Shown here piece by piece: positions 1 through 14,500 of a stretch of DNA of 64,000 nt. The notes beneath the pieces were generated by a model. That model saw only the letters and a program-made list of their open reading frames with translations, searched no databases and had not been told where the DNA came from. Numbering within the stretch: the first letter of the stretch is position 1; every line of letters begins with the position of its first letter. This DNA comes from Congeria kusceri. Lineage: Eukaryota; Mollusca; Bivalvia; Myida; Dreissenidae. The stretch covers positions 83,701,951 to 83,765,950 of the forward strand of contig CM051027.1 in NCBI GenBank assembly GCA_027627225.1, in the 5' to 3' direction. The translations under genes and the position numbers were made by a program.

Positions 1-835
1 ATTTTTCAAATAAAGTGCATTAAGGTCAGCACAAAAATAATTTTTTTAGTAATGATGACCTTGACCCCACCCACCCCATATGCAATTCCAAGCGAGGTCT
101 AGATATAAGATATCTTTGCATAAAGTTTCATTAAAATATAGCAATGTGTTCTCAAGCTTTTGAGAGGAAACCGTTTTTTATATTAAGTAATGGTGACATC
201 GACCCTAAACCCGCCCACCCTATACGCAATCCCAAGAGAGGTCTCAATATAAGGTATCTATGTATGAAGTTTCATTAAAATATCTCAATGTGTTCTCAAG
301 TTATTCAGCAGAAACCGTTTTTCCATTTTTAGTCAAGGTTACCTTGACCCCACCAACCCCATAGGCAATCCTAAGCAACGTGTTGATATAAGGTATCTAT
401 GTATGAAGTTTAATTTAAATATCTCAACTCGTTCTCAAGTTATTGAGGGGATACCGTTTTTCCATGTTTAGTATCAGTGACCTTGACCCCACCCACTCCA
501 TACACAATCCCAAGCGAGGTCTCAATATAAGGTATCTATGTATTAAGTTTCATTAAAATATCTCAATGTGCTCTCAAGTTATTTAACAGAAATCATTTTT
601 CTATTTTTAGTAACAGTGACCTTGACCCCCACCCATCCCATATGCAATCCCAAGCGAGGTTTCGATATAAGGTATCTATGTATTAAGTGTCATTAAAATG
701 TCTCAATGCGTTCTCAAGTTATTGAGCGGAAACCGTTTTTCTATGAAGTTTCATTACAATAGCTCAATTCGTTCTCGAGTTAGTGAGCGGAAACAAAAAG
801 TTGACGCCACCACTTCGCCCGCCTGCCCAAAAACG
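1..835 (+). repeat. GACCTTGACCCC-type repeat element, cut by window edge
   Basis: Five to six copies of a ~147-bp module. Each has GTGACCTTGACCCCACCCA, then CATATGCAATCCCAAGCGAG, ATATAAGGTATCTATGTATG and AAGTTTCATTAAAATATCTC. Copies diverge by substitutions. The same module recurs at 7320-7596, 18800-19920 and 22630-23330. No coding capacity is seen; it looks like the inside of a non-autonomous mollusc element. Confidence 0.85.
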
Positions 836-1383
836 ACATACCCCAATTTAATAACCAAAGCAAATTTTTCGAAAATGTTTCTTCGAAAAATTTGCTTCAA
901 AATATTATCTCTATATTTTTTTAATTAAAGTATTTACATGTAATTTAGAATGGATAAATATAATTTTTGGGTGTTTTACTGTCAGCTCCAGAGTTCAACA
1001 AAAGTAGATGAATAGAAAAATTACGACAATTATTTTATTACATTAAGCATTTTATATTTGGTGAACACACACTACAAAAATTAATGAAAAATTTAAAAGA
1101 TAAAAACACATTTTGATTTTACATATGATCATTATGAGTTTTCTATAGAGTTAGATGATTTTTAATGGGTAATACATACTATGGCAATACAAAGAAATAG
1201 AGTAAATATATGGCAACAAAATCATTGTTAATATATGAACAGTACAGTACAGTAAAAGAAACAAAATATGGCACCAATATTATTCAAGATAATTCATAAT
1301 GGTTTAACAATTCTTTCTGAAATGTATGGGTTCTTGATGACAAGAAAAATAAAAATATATATGCATAAACATGTAATATACTA

Positions 1384-2439
1384 TTTATTCTTCTCATTGA
1401 GACACTATTATATGAAGTTAGAATAAGACATCAATCATAGAATAACAATGTTTTATATTCATTTTACCATTTGTAATTTAAGAACTTTGCTGAGTAATTA
1501 GTGCAATAGACACCTGCATATATAGCTCCATCAATAAAAATGATTTTACAATGAAAAACTGTATATATGTGTATGGATTTACAAAATGTTCACACACAAA
1601 ATGAAACTGTGTCCATGCGTCATTGAAATAATCAGTTTTAATGAAAATTCATGGAAATATGCTTATTTTACCAAAAGTATTGACAGAATATAACAAACAT
1701 AAATTAACAACATGAAATGCGCAGTTTTATGTGAAAAAAGAACGAAAATAATGTCCACTGTTGGATGTCTTATTCTAACTTCACATAATACATTGTACAT
1801 TCAAGAGGTAAACAATTCTACATTAACACAATCAAAACTTATTTCCTGAATGCTTTTTTGCTAGGTAAAGAGATGAAGTCATATTGCTCTCTACGCCAGT
1901 CCACTCGGTGACATTCGGCCGATCTCTCGTATGGACTTCCTGCAGCCTAATCGTAAGGCCCCCTGTTGGCCTGGTGGAGTTTTCTACGCTGTCGTTCCAG
2001 CAGGTGCCGCAGAGTCTTCCCAGCATTCCCCAGGTCATCTGACGAGGCTGCCAACAGGGGAAATTTTAACAATTACAATAATATACATTGAACATACAGT
2101 TATATCCATCAATAACAGGGAACATTTTAACAATTACAATAAAATACATCGAAGCATACAGTTATATCCATCAATAAAACAGTACCATATTTTCTTGCCT
2201 ATTAGGCAGACTGACCAAGGGGTCCAGCGGGGAAGATACAAATCAAACAATGTCCTTGTTACCATTTGAATGCAAAGGATATTTCTGTTTACATTTTACA
2301 GTACAAATAAAAACTACAATTCAGTTTCAACTCCATAGAATGACATTTTTTTACGCATGTCAGACTAGATACTCAAAACCAGCCTATTAATAAGAATCAG
2401 GCAACAAAATGCAACAATCATTCAAGCAATGATTCAAGG
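1384..2439 (-). other. probable 3' untranslated region
   Basis: Non-coding sequence directly after the EPS8 stop. A minus-strand AATAAA (plus-strand TTTATT at 1384-1389) is one candidate poly(A) signal; another lies near 1033. The end is therefore not fixed. Includes a two-copy repeat at 2056-2180. Confidence 0.3.
2056..2180. repeat. 62-bp direct duplication
   Basis: Two adjacent near-identical copies sharing TTTTAACAATTACAATA and CAGTTATATCCATCAATA. It lies in the probable 3' UTR. Confidence 0.8.
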
Positions 2440-2589
2440 CTAACCATCTGACTCTGCCGGGGAGTAGTCGGGCGGGGTCTCAGGCATGAAGCTTGGTCGC
2501 GTTCCAAAGTCGGCATCCCCGGAAGTGTCCGTCTGCTCCTTGCGTTGCTTCAGGATCTGCTGCAGCTCGGAGCGACCGTGTGTGCGATA
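2440..2589 (-). CDS. EPS8: EPS8 last coding exon with stop
   Basis: Encodes residues 1056-1104. RSELQQILKQRKEQTDTSGD aligns with vertebrate SSELQEIMRRRQEKISAAASD, the bundling helix at the C-terminus. It ends ETPPDYSPAESDG and a TAG stop. The acceptor is CACACTTTAG, phase 0. The tail beyond the helix differs from the vertebrate one. Confidence 0.95.
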   Translation of the reverse strand, partial: YRTHGRSELQQILKQRKEQTDTSGDADFGTRPSFMPETPPDYSPAESDG

Positions 2590-5500
2590 CTAAAGTGTGG
2601 AGTGAACTGAGAAATTATCTCGGAAAACATAATGCCATTTGGTTTTAATGCATAATACATCTTACAAATCAATATAAATGATGGACACTTTTAAAGTTTT
2701 GCCCTGTAGGAATTGAACAGAAATGTGCATCGAGAAAAACAACATAGCTAAAAAATCAATATGACTGACACATTTTCAGATTTTCTCATTAAGAATTGAA
2801 ATTTCAGTCAAAATAAAGGAGTGACATATTTTCTGTTCTGCTCCACAAATCATTATAATTGACCAACAAATACTTATTCTTTTATGTTTTCTCTTTATTA
2901 AGACGTACACAATTAATTTTTATGACTATCAATAGTAAATGGAACAAGCTATTGATCCGACAGATCAAGAATTGCCTACCCCGGCATTAAGTTTCTGCAG
3001 TTCCAGCAGGCTATCAAGACGGGCTCCTTCTTTCTGCCCAACGAGCCTTTCCAGATCTGACCGGTCGGTGTTGAACAGGTCAAGGCCACTGTATCCACGC
3101 AGGTTGTCGATGGTCCTGTAACCAAGCACACATGTACATATTTGGTATACATTATTTGCACTCTGACATGAAACCTTAAAAATTCATGGAAACAATTATG
3201 TGCTAAACTCCAAACTGATTCACTACTAGTACTGCTCCATTATGTTCATATTTCAAAATAGCTTACAAAATTCAAATCGTTTCAAAAATGATGGACGATG
3301 GGCCAAGAGAAGATGCTTTAACCAGTATTTCTTCTTAAAATAAACCATCATGTTTCCATGTTCAAATACAGACATTCAGCAAAGCCATAACTGTTGGAAA
3401 ACATGCTATTGAACAGAAGTCAACTTCAAAGTTTAATAGCTCCCCACCTTCTCGAGAAGCCCTTTTGCTGCATCCAGTCCCGAACTTCATCTGAGGGTGT
3501 GTACTGTGAAATAGAAGTGACGTTTCTTAGCGAGACTGGGCCCGGGCTCCGAGATCTGGGCTCAGGCGGATAGTTGGGAGCCCTGGAGCCCATCTGGGGG
3601 CTCCTCGGGGGCTGGGGTTGGTCCCTGGGGGAGACGCCGGGTGAGGTGCCCCCTCCCGATCTGCTGTCACCTGACATTTTCATCTTGCTCCGTAACTCAT
3701 TTTGCAATTCTGATGTGTACTTGTTTCCTGGAGATTGTATCAATAGAGTTTTGTTCATCAATTTTCATTATTGTGAAACATTACTTCTAAAACATTTTGG
3801 AACATGAAGTCATGATAATTTGATTTTTTTTCTGTTTTGATTCAGTTGTTGTTAAACACGAAAATAATACCTTAGGCAGTAATTATTTGAAGATGAAGTA
3901 TTCCGTTTTTTAAATACAAACCTATTATTACTTATTTAATATTAGAACAGCACTGACTTAATCAAATGTGCGTGCATTTCACACAGTTAAATGTGATATC
4001 AGAGTGCAGTGATTGAAAAACACTAGATTAATCACAGACAGAACCACATTTTATGACAAAATCATGAAAATTAACATGTATAATCTGTAATTTGTCCAGT
4101 GGAAGTACTGACTATCGGGCTGACCCCGAGGGCCCATCCTCAAGTTGCGCTGATCAGGGGGCGGGGTCTGGGGGCGAGTGTGGCTGTCTTCTGAAGGGCG
4201 CCTCTGTCTGCTCGCAGGCTCTACAGACACAGTGAGAGTCTTATATGAGGATGTGACTCATCTATATAGGAATATCACGGGCCATATCCATTAATATCCT
4301 TTTGCAAAAAACATATGTTTACGTAAAACTCACTATCTTATGAATGAGATATCAACAGTTAGTAAAGATATGGTGATTCTTTACCAGAATAAAACAGTTT
4401 AAAAACAAAATAAACTTTACATGAAGAAACAGCAGACTTCAAATAATTTTATGACTAAAAAATTAACTCATATTTCCACACGTTTGTTCTAATTCTATAA
4501 ATACAAAGGCTATTAATTCATTTTTGTTATTGGTGATTAAACTTATCAGCAAGTTCAAACTATAGATGTCTCTTTCTGGTATCAATAATTATAAAATATT
4601 GTTAATCCTCTAAACTGTGGGAAAAGGGCATACATTAGTTTATTATCTTGACAATGCAAGGATATTTATGAAACCAAAAATATAACACATTTAACTAATT
4701 TACATTAACCATCTCTAAATATTATGGAGGTGTAGTTCTATCACCATGGTTAGAGGTATAAACCAAATAATAAATATTCCTAGCACCATGGTAAGAGGTA
4801 TAAAATAATTATACACATAAAAAGAATAACTATTGAAAAAAAATTACAATTACAAAATGACAATAATAAACTGTAATAATAATGGTATAAAATAACATAA
4901 TGGTAAAAAGTCTGGAGTAAAAAACTGAAATATATTTTGTAGATACAATTGTATTCATAATCTACACTTTACAGCAGTAAATAATGCAATTAGCTAGCTA
5001 CCGTAGTCCCGGCATATAGAACTAGAATTGACACATGAATGACGGATATACACCCACAAGATGGCCTTGTCACAAAACTATGGGATCCATTCGAAAAAAA
5101 TGGACAGAGAGAATGATTTAATTTATGAATGGTCAACAGTGTATTTGGAAAAATTTAATTTTAGTAGCAGCCATAACTCTGTCAACATTTAGTGGTTTGT
5201 AACCAAAGTTAAACTTGATCTGTATTTTATGATGTTACACCTATGTACCAAAAATAATTTAAATATATGAAGCCTTTCATGCGTTATTGTCCAAGTTTTT
5301 CTGGAATTTAAGTCAAAAAGGGGCCACAGCTGTGTCAAAATTTAGTGGTTTGTAACCAAAGTCGAACTTGACACGTATTTTATGATGCTACACATGTATA
5401 CCAAGAATTATTTGAATGTGTCAAGCCTTTATTGAGTTATGGTCCGGAAATCATGTTTTTAGGGAACTTTAAGTCGAAAAGGGGCCATAACTCTGTCAAA

Positions 5501-8500
5501 ATTTAGTGGTTTGTAACCAACATCAAGCTTGACCTGTATTTTATCATGTTACACGTGTACCAAGAATTATTTGAATATGTCAAGCCATTATTGAGTTATC
5601 GTCCGGAAATCATGTTTTTAAGGAAGTTTAAGTCGAAAAGGGGCCATAACTCTGTCAAAATTTAGTGGTTTGTACCCAACATCATACTTGACCTGTATTC
5701 TATGATATTTCACATGTGTACCAAAAATTGTTTGAATATGTCAAGCCTTCCATGAGATATCATCTGGAAACCATATTCTTAGGGAATTTTAAGTTGAAAA
5801 GGGGCCATAACTTTGTAAAAATTTAGTGGTTTGTAACCAACATTGATCTTGACCTGTATTCTATGAAGTTACACGTGTACCAAAAATAATTTGAATATGT
5901 CAAGCCTATCTTGAGTTATCATCTGGAAACCAAAAACCAACGGACCGATAAGCTCACGTCTATACACCCCCCCTAAACTTCGTTTGTGGGGGTATAATAA
6001 AGTTAAATAATTATGTATTCCAGATACTAGAAATATAATTTTATGGAAAATATAAATGAAGGTGATTATTGCTAAATAAAGGGTGAAGAAATGCAGAAGC
6101 TACAAAACTTATAGTAACATGAAAATACAACATATTAGGTGCGCAAAATATTGTTTGCAAACAAGTTACAGAAGTGATTCCCATTTCATCATACAATGTT
6201 TTGATATATATTTAAAGAAGCATAAAATTGTCAAGAAATAATACAGAATATAGAATAATATAATTATATATTTCAAGGGTTGAGCATGAAACAATTGTAT
6301 CTGATATAGAAATGTGAAGAGGATACAGCAGTTTTACACTCAACCCTCGATTTACCATCACAAAAGCCAGTGTGCAGTTACCAAATATGCCAAGCATCGT
6401 ACATACAGCGACATGCTACCAGTGAGATGATGATAATTACCGTAAAAGAATGTATAAAACACACTTTTGCCCCCTTAAATTTGGCTATGAAAATGTTGTG
6501 CATGTTATACAGTATTAATTGGTAACATTCATTTTCAGCCATGTTATTTTTCGAAAATTGTATTTATAAATTTATGATACTTTGTTCCAAAGTACTTCAT
6601 AACCTATATTGACAGGAAAATATCAGTGTTCAAAAAAGTATGTTGGACTTGTGCAATATCATGCAGAAATAATAAGTTTGATACTAATTATGTAATGTAG
6701 TGCTCATATCTGGGAATGTCTTACCGGAGTACCTTTCAATCTACATGTAGTTACAGTAGCAAACAATTTACGTTGTGCTAATAAAACCATTACAACGTCA
6801 TAAATTTTGATGTAAACAAACAAACAAAAATTCTAAGAACCTTCCTGATAATTCTATTATGCTCTACATTATACTCATTATTCCGAAAATGTAATGTTAA
6901 GTTATTGCGTAAAAAGAGACTATGCACGTTTATATAAGATTTCCAGTTTACTTGTTGTTGTAGAGCCTCTTAGATAACTAGAATTGTCACACGAGTGATT
7001 GATATACCCCCACAATATGGCCTTGTCACAAAACTATGGCATCTATTTGAAAGAAACGGACACAGAGTGAATGCTTTAATTTGTGAATGGTCAACGGTGT
7101 ATTTGGAAAAATTGAATTTCAATAGGAGCCATAGCTCTGTCAACATTTAGTGGTTTGGAACTGAAGCTGAAATAGATCTGTATTTTATGACGTTACACCT
7201 GTGTACCAAACATAATTTAACAAGAAATGTGGAAATTCCACGAAAACCAAATTTTTCTAACGACATGCACAAGTCAGCACAATAATGTAAGAAAGTTCTG
7301 GGTGCAAGGTGAAGGTCATACACCTATGGCTAGGAAATGGTGACCTTGACCTTGCAATCCAAAGCGATGTCTCAATATAAGGTATCTACATATGAAGTTT
7401 CATTAAAATGTCTAAATAAGTTTTTAAGTTATTGAGCGGAAACCGTTTTTCTATTTTTAGTAATGGTGACCTTGACCCCATATGCAATCCCAAGCGAGGT
7501 CTCGATATAAAGTGTCTATGTATGAAGTTTCATTACAATAGCTCAATTTGTTCTCGAGTGAGAAAGCGGAAACAAAAAGTTGACGCCGCCACCCCTCTGT
7601 CAAAATTTAGTGGTTTGTAACCAAAGTCGAACTTGACCCGTATTTTATGATGCTATGCATGTAAACCAAGAATTGTGTAAATATGTCAAGCCATTGTTGA
7701 GTTATCGTCAGGAAACCATGTTTTTGGGGAATTTAAGCCGAAAATTGGCCATAACTCTGTCAAAATTTAGTGGTTTGTAACCAAAGTCCAACTTGGCCCG
7801 TATTTTATGATGCTAGACATGTATACCAAAATTTTTTTGAAAATGTCAAGCCATTCTTGACTTATCGCCCGTAAACCATGTTTGTAGGAAATTTAAATAG
7901 AAAAGAGGCCATAACTCAAGCCATTGTTGAGTTTTATCGTCAGGAAACCATGTTTTTTGGGAAATTAAGTCGATAATTGGCCATAACTCTGTCAAAATTT
8001 AGTGGTCTGTAACCAAAGTCGAACACGACCTGTATTTTATGATGTTACACATGTGTACCAAAAATAATTTGAATATGTCAAGCCCTTCGTGAGTTATCAT
8101 CCGGAAACAAAAAAAAAAACCAACAGACCGGCAGACCGACAAGCTCACTCCTACATACACCCCCCCCAAACTTTGTTTGTGGGGGTATAATTATTCATAC
8201 AGACATGGTTTAGCATGAAACTATTGTATCCGATGTAGAAATGTAAAGCAGATTACAACAGTGTCACGCTCAACCCTTTTATTATATCTAAACTCATGCA
8301 CAAACACATACCATACAGTACCACATAGCTGGTGCATCTAGAACTAAGACCGAGTGGAGGCTACACAATTATAAACTGTTATGTAAAATCAAGTCTTAGT
8401 GGTAACATAAAAGATTCCAGTATAACAGAAGCATTGTTAAGTGCTAATGAACTTCAACATGTTAGTACAACAAAATAGCACGTGTTAATATATTCACAGC

Positions 8501-11500
8501 ATATAAGTTCAAAATGTTAAGAGCCTTGAACTGTAGCTATGGCTTTTAGAAGATCTTCTTACAGGCTTTATAAGTTATGAACATTCCCATACACCGTAGA
8601 CCTTGACAAATTTTAGAATGCATATTTCTTATTTTATGTGGATCTTCGAAAGTTATTGTACTTTATGTATACTCTGTTCACTTTTTAGCCAGTGATACCA
8701 TTACATAAGCTATGCTGATATATTGTACAAGGAATCCAACATTAGTATCAGATTAAAAGCCATTAAAACAAACAAAAGCCATTAAAACAAACTAGATTGT
8801 CAGGAGTGACGGATTATGGATATACCCCCACAATAGGGCATGGTGACAAAACTATGGCATCCATTTGAAAGAGATGGACACAATGAGAATGCTTAAATTT
8901 GTGAATGTTTAAGAGTGTATTTGGAAAAATTTCATTTCAATAGGAGCCATAACTCTGTCAACATTTAGTGGTTTGTAACCTAAGTCGAACCTGACCTGTA
9001 TTTTATGGTGTTACACCTACCTGGTATGTGCCAAAGTAATTTAAACATGAGGAGCCTTTCACAAGTTATTGTCCTGAAACAGTGATTTTAGGGATTTTAA
9101 GTCGAACTAGAATTGTCACATGAGTGACGGATATACCCCCACAATATGGCCTTGTCACAAAACTATGGCATCAATTCACAAGAAATGGACAGACAGAGAA
9201 TGCTTTAATTTATGAATGGTCAACAGTGTATGAAGAAAAATTCAATTTCAATAGCAGCCATAACCCTGTCAACATTTAGTGGCTTGTAACCACAGTTGAA
9301 CTTGATCTGTATTTTATAATGATACACCTATGTACCAAAAATAATTTAAATATGTGAAGCCTTTCAAGAGTTATTGTCCATGTTTTTCGGGAATTTAAGT
9401 CAAAAAGGGGCCATAACTGTGTCAAAACTTAGTGGTTTGTAACCAAAGTCGAACTTGACCTGCATTTTATGATGCTTCACATGTGTACCAATAATTATTT
9501 AAATAAGTGGAGCCAGTGATGAGTTATCGTCAGGAAACCATGTTTTTAGTGAATTTAAGTCAAACAAACGGCCATAACTCTGTTAAAATTTAGTGGTTTG
9601 TAACCAAAGTCGAACTTGACCCATACTTTATGATGCTACACATGTATACCAAGAATTATTTGTACATGTCAGGCCATTCTTGAGTTATCGTCCCGAAATC
9701 ATGTTTTTAGGGAATTTTAAGTCGAAAAGGGGCCATAACTCTGTCATAATTTAGTGGTTTGTAACTAACATGGAACTTGACCTGTATTCTATAATGTTAC
9801 ACATGTGTACCAAATATTTTTGGAATATGTTAAGACTTTCTCAAGTTATCATCCGGAAACCAAAAACCAACAGACCGACAAGCTCACTCCTATATTACCC
9901 CCTAAACTTCGTTTGTGGGGGTATAAAAAGGGGCCATAACTCAGTCAAAATTTAGTGGTTTGTAACCAAATTAGAACTTGACCTGTATTTAATGATGCTA
10001 CATGTGTACCAAATTTGTTTTTAATATGCCAAGCCATTCTTGGGTTATCGTCCAGAAACCATGTTATTTTTGGAATATGTTAAGACTTTCTCAAGTTATC
10101 ATCCGGAAACCAAAAACCACCGACCGGCAGACTGACAAGCTCACTCCTATATTACCCCCTAAACTTCGTTTGTGGGGGTATAAAAAGGGGCCATAACTCA
10201 GTCAAAATTTAGTGGTTTGTAACCAAATTAGAACTTGACCTGTATTTAATGATGCTACATATGTGTACCAAATTTGTTTTTAATATGCCAAGCCATTCTT
10301 GGGTTATCGTCCAGAAACCATGTTTTTAAGGGAATTTAAGTTAAAAAGGGGCCATAACTCTGTCAAAATTTAATGGTTCGTAACCAAAGTCAAAATTGAT
10401 CTGTATTTTAAGATGCTAAAAATATGAACTAACAATTATCTGAATATGTCAAGCCATTTTTGAGTTATCGTCCGGAAACCTTGTTTTTAGGGAATTTACG
10501 TCGAAAAGGGGCCATAACTCTGTCAAAATTTAGTGGTTTGTAACCAAAGTCGAACTTGACCTGTGTTCTATGATTTTTCACGTGTACCAAAAATTATTTG
10601 AATATGTAAAGCCTTTCTTGAGTTATCATCCGGAAACCAAAAGACCGACAAGCTCACTCCTATATAACCCCCCTAACGTTTGTCCCCCACAATCATGGTA
10701 ATATCAGAGTATCAAAACACAATTTCTACGGTAGATCTATAATTATTTATTTAAAATCTGAAGAAACCAAATAAGAAAAAAATCTCTTAGGTGTCCGTAC
10801 ATGAAAACATTAGTAAACACACAGAAAACAAGTACAAACCAAATCTCAAGCATACAACTTGGTGTCAGTCAGATGTGCAGTGTTAGTAATCTACGCAAGG
10901 CATATGCAGTCTTACCATCGGCTCCGCCATGAAGATTTCTAGGCTGTCTTCGTACGTGAAGATTTTTAGGCTGTCTTCATACGGGATGTTCCACCCAACA
11001 TGCTGGCAAACTGAACTCAGTGTCAGTAAGGTGTGAAGTATTATTAATCTATGCAGGAATATGCAATCTTACCCTCGGTTCAGGAGTGTCAGTAAGTGGA
11101 AAGTATAGGTGAAGTACAGGCATTTCCAATCAAGAGTCATCCTCCTATGTGATGAGTCCCACCAATCATGCTGGCTGGCTGGGTCTCAATGCAATTCTGA
11201 TCCGTTTTAACAGCTCACCCATACAATTGGTCTATTCTTGTTTCCACAATAACCTATCTACTCCGACAGCTATTAATTTAGTCATGACCATGTAATGTTT
11301 CAACTTTCTGTGGAAAGCCTCTGAACAATAGCTTTGTTTAATACATACAGGACAGGAACAGGCCCAGTATTTTTTAATAAAGCAGCCTTTATGCAAGAAA
11401 AGGTATGCATTATTCAAATGATGTAATGTAAATATTTGCTAATATAACTAAAAAACTTTCGAGAGCATGGAATTTATATATCATTTGTTGAATGCATATA

Positions 11501-14500
11501 TTATTCGCTGAAGTTAAAGAATCAGATATTACCACATATTCTGGTGTTAGCAATGTTTTGGTATGTTTACCTTGTCCATTATTTTTTCAAGAACTGGTTC
11601 CATAAGTTTGTTTTGCTAAATATACATTCACCTTTCTCAATCATAAGTGTACATCAACTTGCAGCTATCGCCATAATGTTGAATGCTTTGCAATAACTGT
11701 CTGTTGTTACAAAAGCCACCATATTTCTCATCAGCAATACGCTTAAAAACCAAAGCAGTTTAGACAATAAATAGATGTATTTACTTTGTCCATGTGACTC
11801 AGGAGTTTGCTTTACAATAAAATTCCATCTTTGTAAAATATCCATATGTTTTTAGCTTTTGCATGTAGGTGCCTAGCGTGGATAGTTAGTGTATTCACCG
11901 ACTGTTTAGAGTGATATTTATAAAGCCAGGTAATATAAGGCCTCTGAAAAATTCAGTTACTCCTTATGTCTTGAATTAACAGTACTTTGTGTTGAGTTTA
12001 GAAATGGAAACATTACTATGGTAAAACCATTACCAAAGAACAATAATCTAAGAAATCATTATTTTTTTCATTTATTAATTTTAAATCTTCTTACAAATAT
12101 TAATCTGGTAATAAATATGGTTTACACAATTTGAGTACGAGATACAAGTGTAAGGTATATAGCACAACTAGTTACAGCAAGGTGCACGTGGAAAGGCAGG
12201 AATGCAAGAAACATTGGGGGAAATCTGCCTGGTACTGGAATGGTAATCATCTACTTGGGGATTAATGGGGGGGGGGGGGGGGGGTAATCTGGCTTGAACA
12301 TTCAGAGACAATAGACCTACTAGCATCCTATGATCAGATGTTTTCATACCACTATTACTGTTATGACATAATAACACTGTGATAGACTGAGTGCAAGACC
12401 AATTTAACGAAGGGGAGAATGTGCATACATAAAGGCAAAGGCATGAGATTTGTGGAAAGCAAAGGCTAAATACGCAGAGAATCGGATAACTCATTCGAAT
12501 ACAAAAGGCTGCGTTATTAAACAGGGGGAAATGCAATTTTTTATAATAATTTAAAATATCCTTTCTCTACAATTAAGCCTTTGATGACTATATGCATAAA
12601 TATGGAGATACTTAGATACTGGCACATATGTAAGCCATGTTTATACTGGGTAATGTAGATACTGGGGCACATATGTAAGCCATGTTTATACTGGGTAATG
12701 TAGATACTGGGGCACATATGTAAGCCATGTTTATACTGGGTAATGTAGATACTGGGGCACATATGTAAGCCATGTTTATACTGGGTAATGTAGATTACAT
12801 GTATGTGGGCCTATAAACTGAAATACTTAGATACTGGCACATATGTAAGCCATGTTTATACTGGGTAATGTAGATTACATGTATGTGGGCCTATAAACTG
12901 AAATCTGTGCTTTTGTTTCAATTTCTGGTCATTTAACTGTAAAATCATTTTATTATGCGGTGTCTAAATCTAACGCATTCCTAAAAAACAGCTTTTTCGC
13001 ACTGTCTTCAATTCGTGCAAATCTAATTTAAACAGGGTCTTAAATTTGCACTCTGTTCAGACCATGAAATATGTGAAAATTAGAACACTGTAAAATAAAA
13101 TGATTTTACAGTACAACCTAAGCTGTAGGTTGGATAAGAGGACCTGCAACTACTCCAGGTAGACTACGACTACTGGCCTCTTTCCAGCTAAATGTATGCC
13201 AAAAGTTATAATCTACACCTATATGTTGCTATTCTGTTGTAGCTCACCAAACATTTACATGGCTGGCCTATTTACAGCTTAATGTAAGCCAAAAGGTATA
13301 ATATAAACCTGTATGTTGCTATTCTTTTGTAGCTCACCAAACATTTACATGGCTGACCTATTTACAGCTTAATGTATGCCAAAAGTTATAATCTACACCT
13401 ATATGTTGCTATTCTGTTGTAGCTCACCAAACATTTACATGGCTGACCTATTTACAGCTTAATGTATGCCAAAAGGTATAATCTACACCTATATGTTGCT
13501 ATTCTGTTGTAGCTCACCAAACATTTACATGGCTGACCTATTTACAGCTTAATGTATGCCAAAAGGTATAATCTACACCTATATGTTGCTATTCTGTTGT
13601 AGCTCACCAAACATTTACATGGCTGACCTATTTACAGCTTAATGTATGCCAAAAGGTATAATCTACACCTATATGTTGCTATTCTGTTGTAGCTCACCAA
13701 ACATTTACATGGCTGACCTATTTACAGCTTAATGTATGCCAAAAGGTATAATCTACACCTATATGTTGCTATTCTGTTGTAGCTCACCAAACATTTACAT
13801 GGCTGGCCTATTTACAGCTTAATGTATGCCAAAAGGTATAATCTACACCTATATGTTGCTATTCTGTTGTAGCTCACCAAACATTTACATGGCTGACCTA
13901 TTTACAGCTTAATGTATGCCAAAAGGTATAATCTACACCTATATGTTGCTATTCTGTTGTAGCTCACCAAACATTTACATGGCTGACCTATTTACAGCTT
14001 AATGTATGCCAAAAGGTATAATCTACACCTATATGTTGCTATTCTGTTGTAGCTCACCAAACATTTACATGGCTGACCTATTTACAGCTTAATGTATGCC
14101 AAAAGGTATAATCTACACCTATATGTTGCTATTCTGTTGTAGCTCACCAAACATTTACATGGCTGACCTATTTACAGCTTAATGTATGCCAAAAGTTATA
14201 ATCTACACCTATATGTTGCTATTCTGTTGTAGCTCACCAAACATTTACATGGCTGACCTATTTACAGCTTAATGTATGCCAAAAGGTATAATCTACACCT
14301 ATATGTTGCTATTCTGTTGTAGCTCACCAAACATTTATATGGCTGACCTATTTACAGCTCAATGTATGCCAAAAGGTATAATCTACACCTATATGTTGCT
14401 ATTCTGTTGTAGCTCACCAAACATTTATATGGCTGACCTATTTACAGCTCAATGTATGCCAAAAGGTATAATCTACACCTATATGTTGCTATTCTGTTGT

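Noticed and set aside
12168..12536. 122-codon minus-strand frame with a proline run
   Set aside because: The prolines come from the G18 tract; no domain and no splice context.
12541..12762. 73-codon frame with MCPSIYITQYKHGLH repeats
   Set aside because: It is a by-product of the 45-bp tandem repeat.
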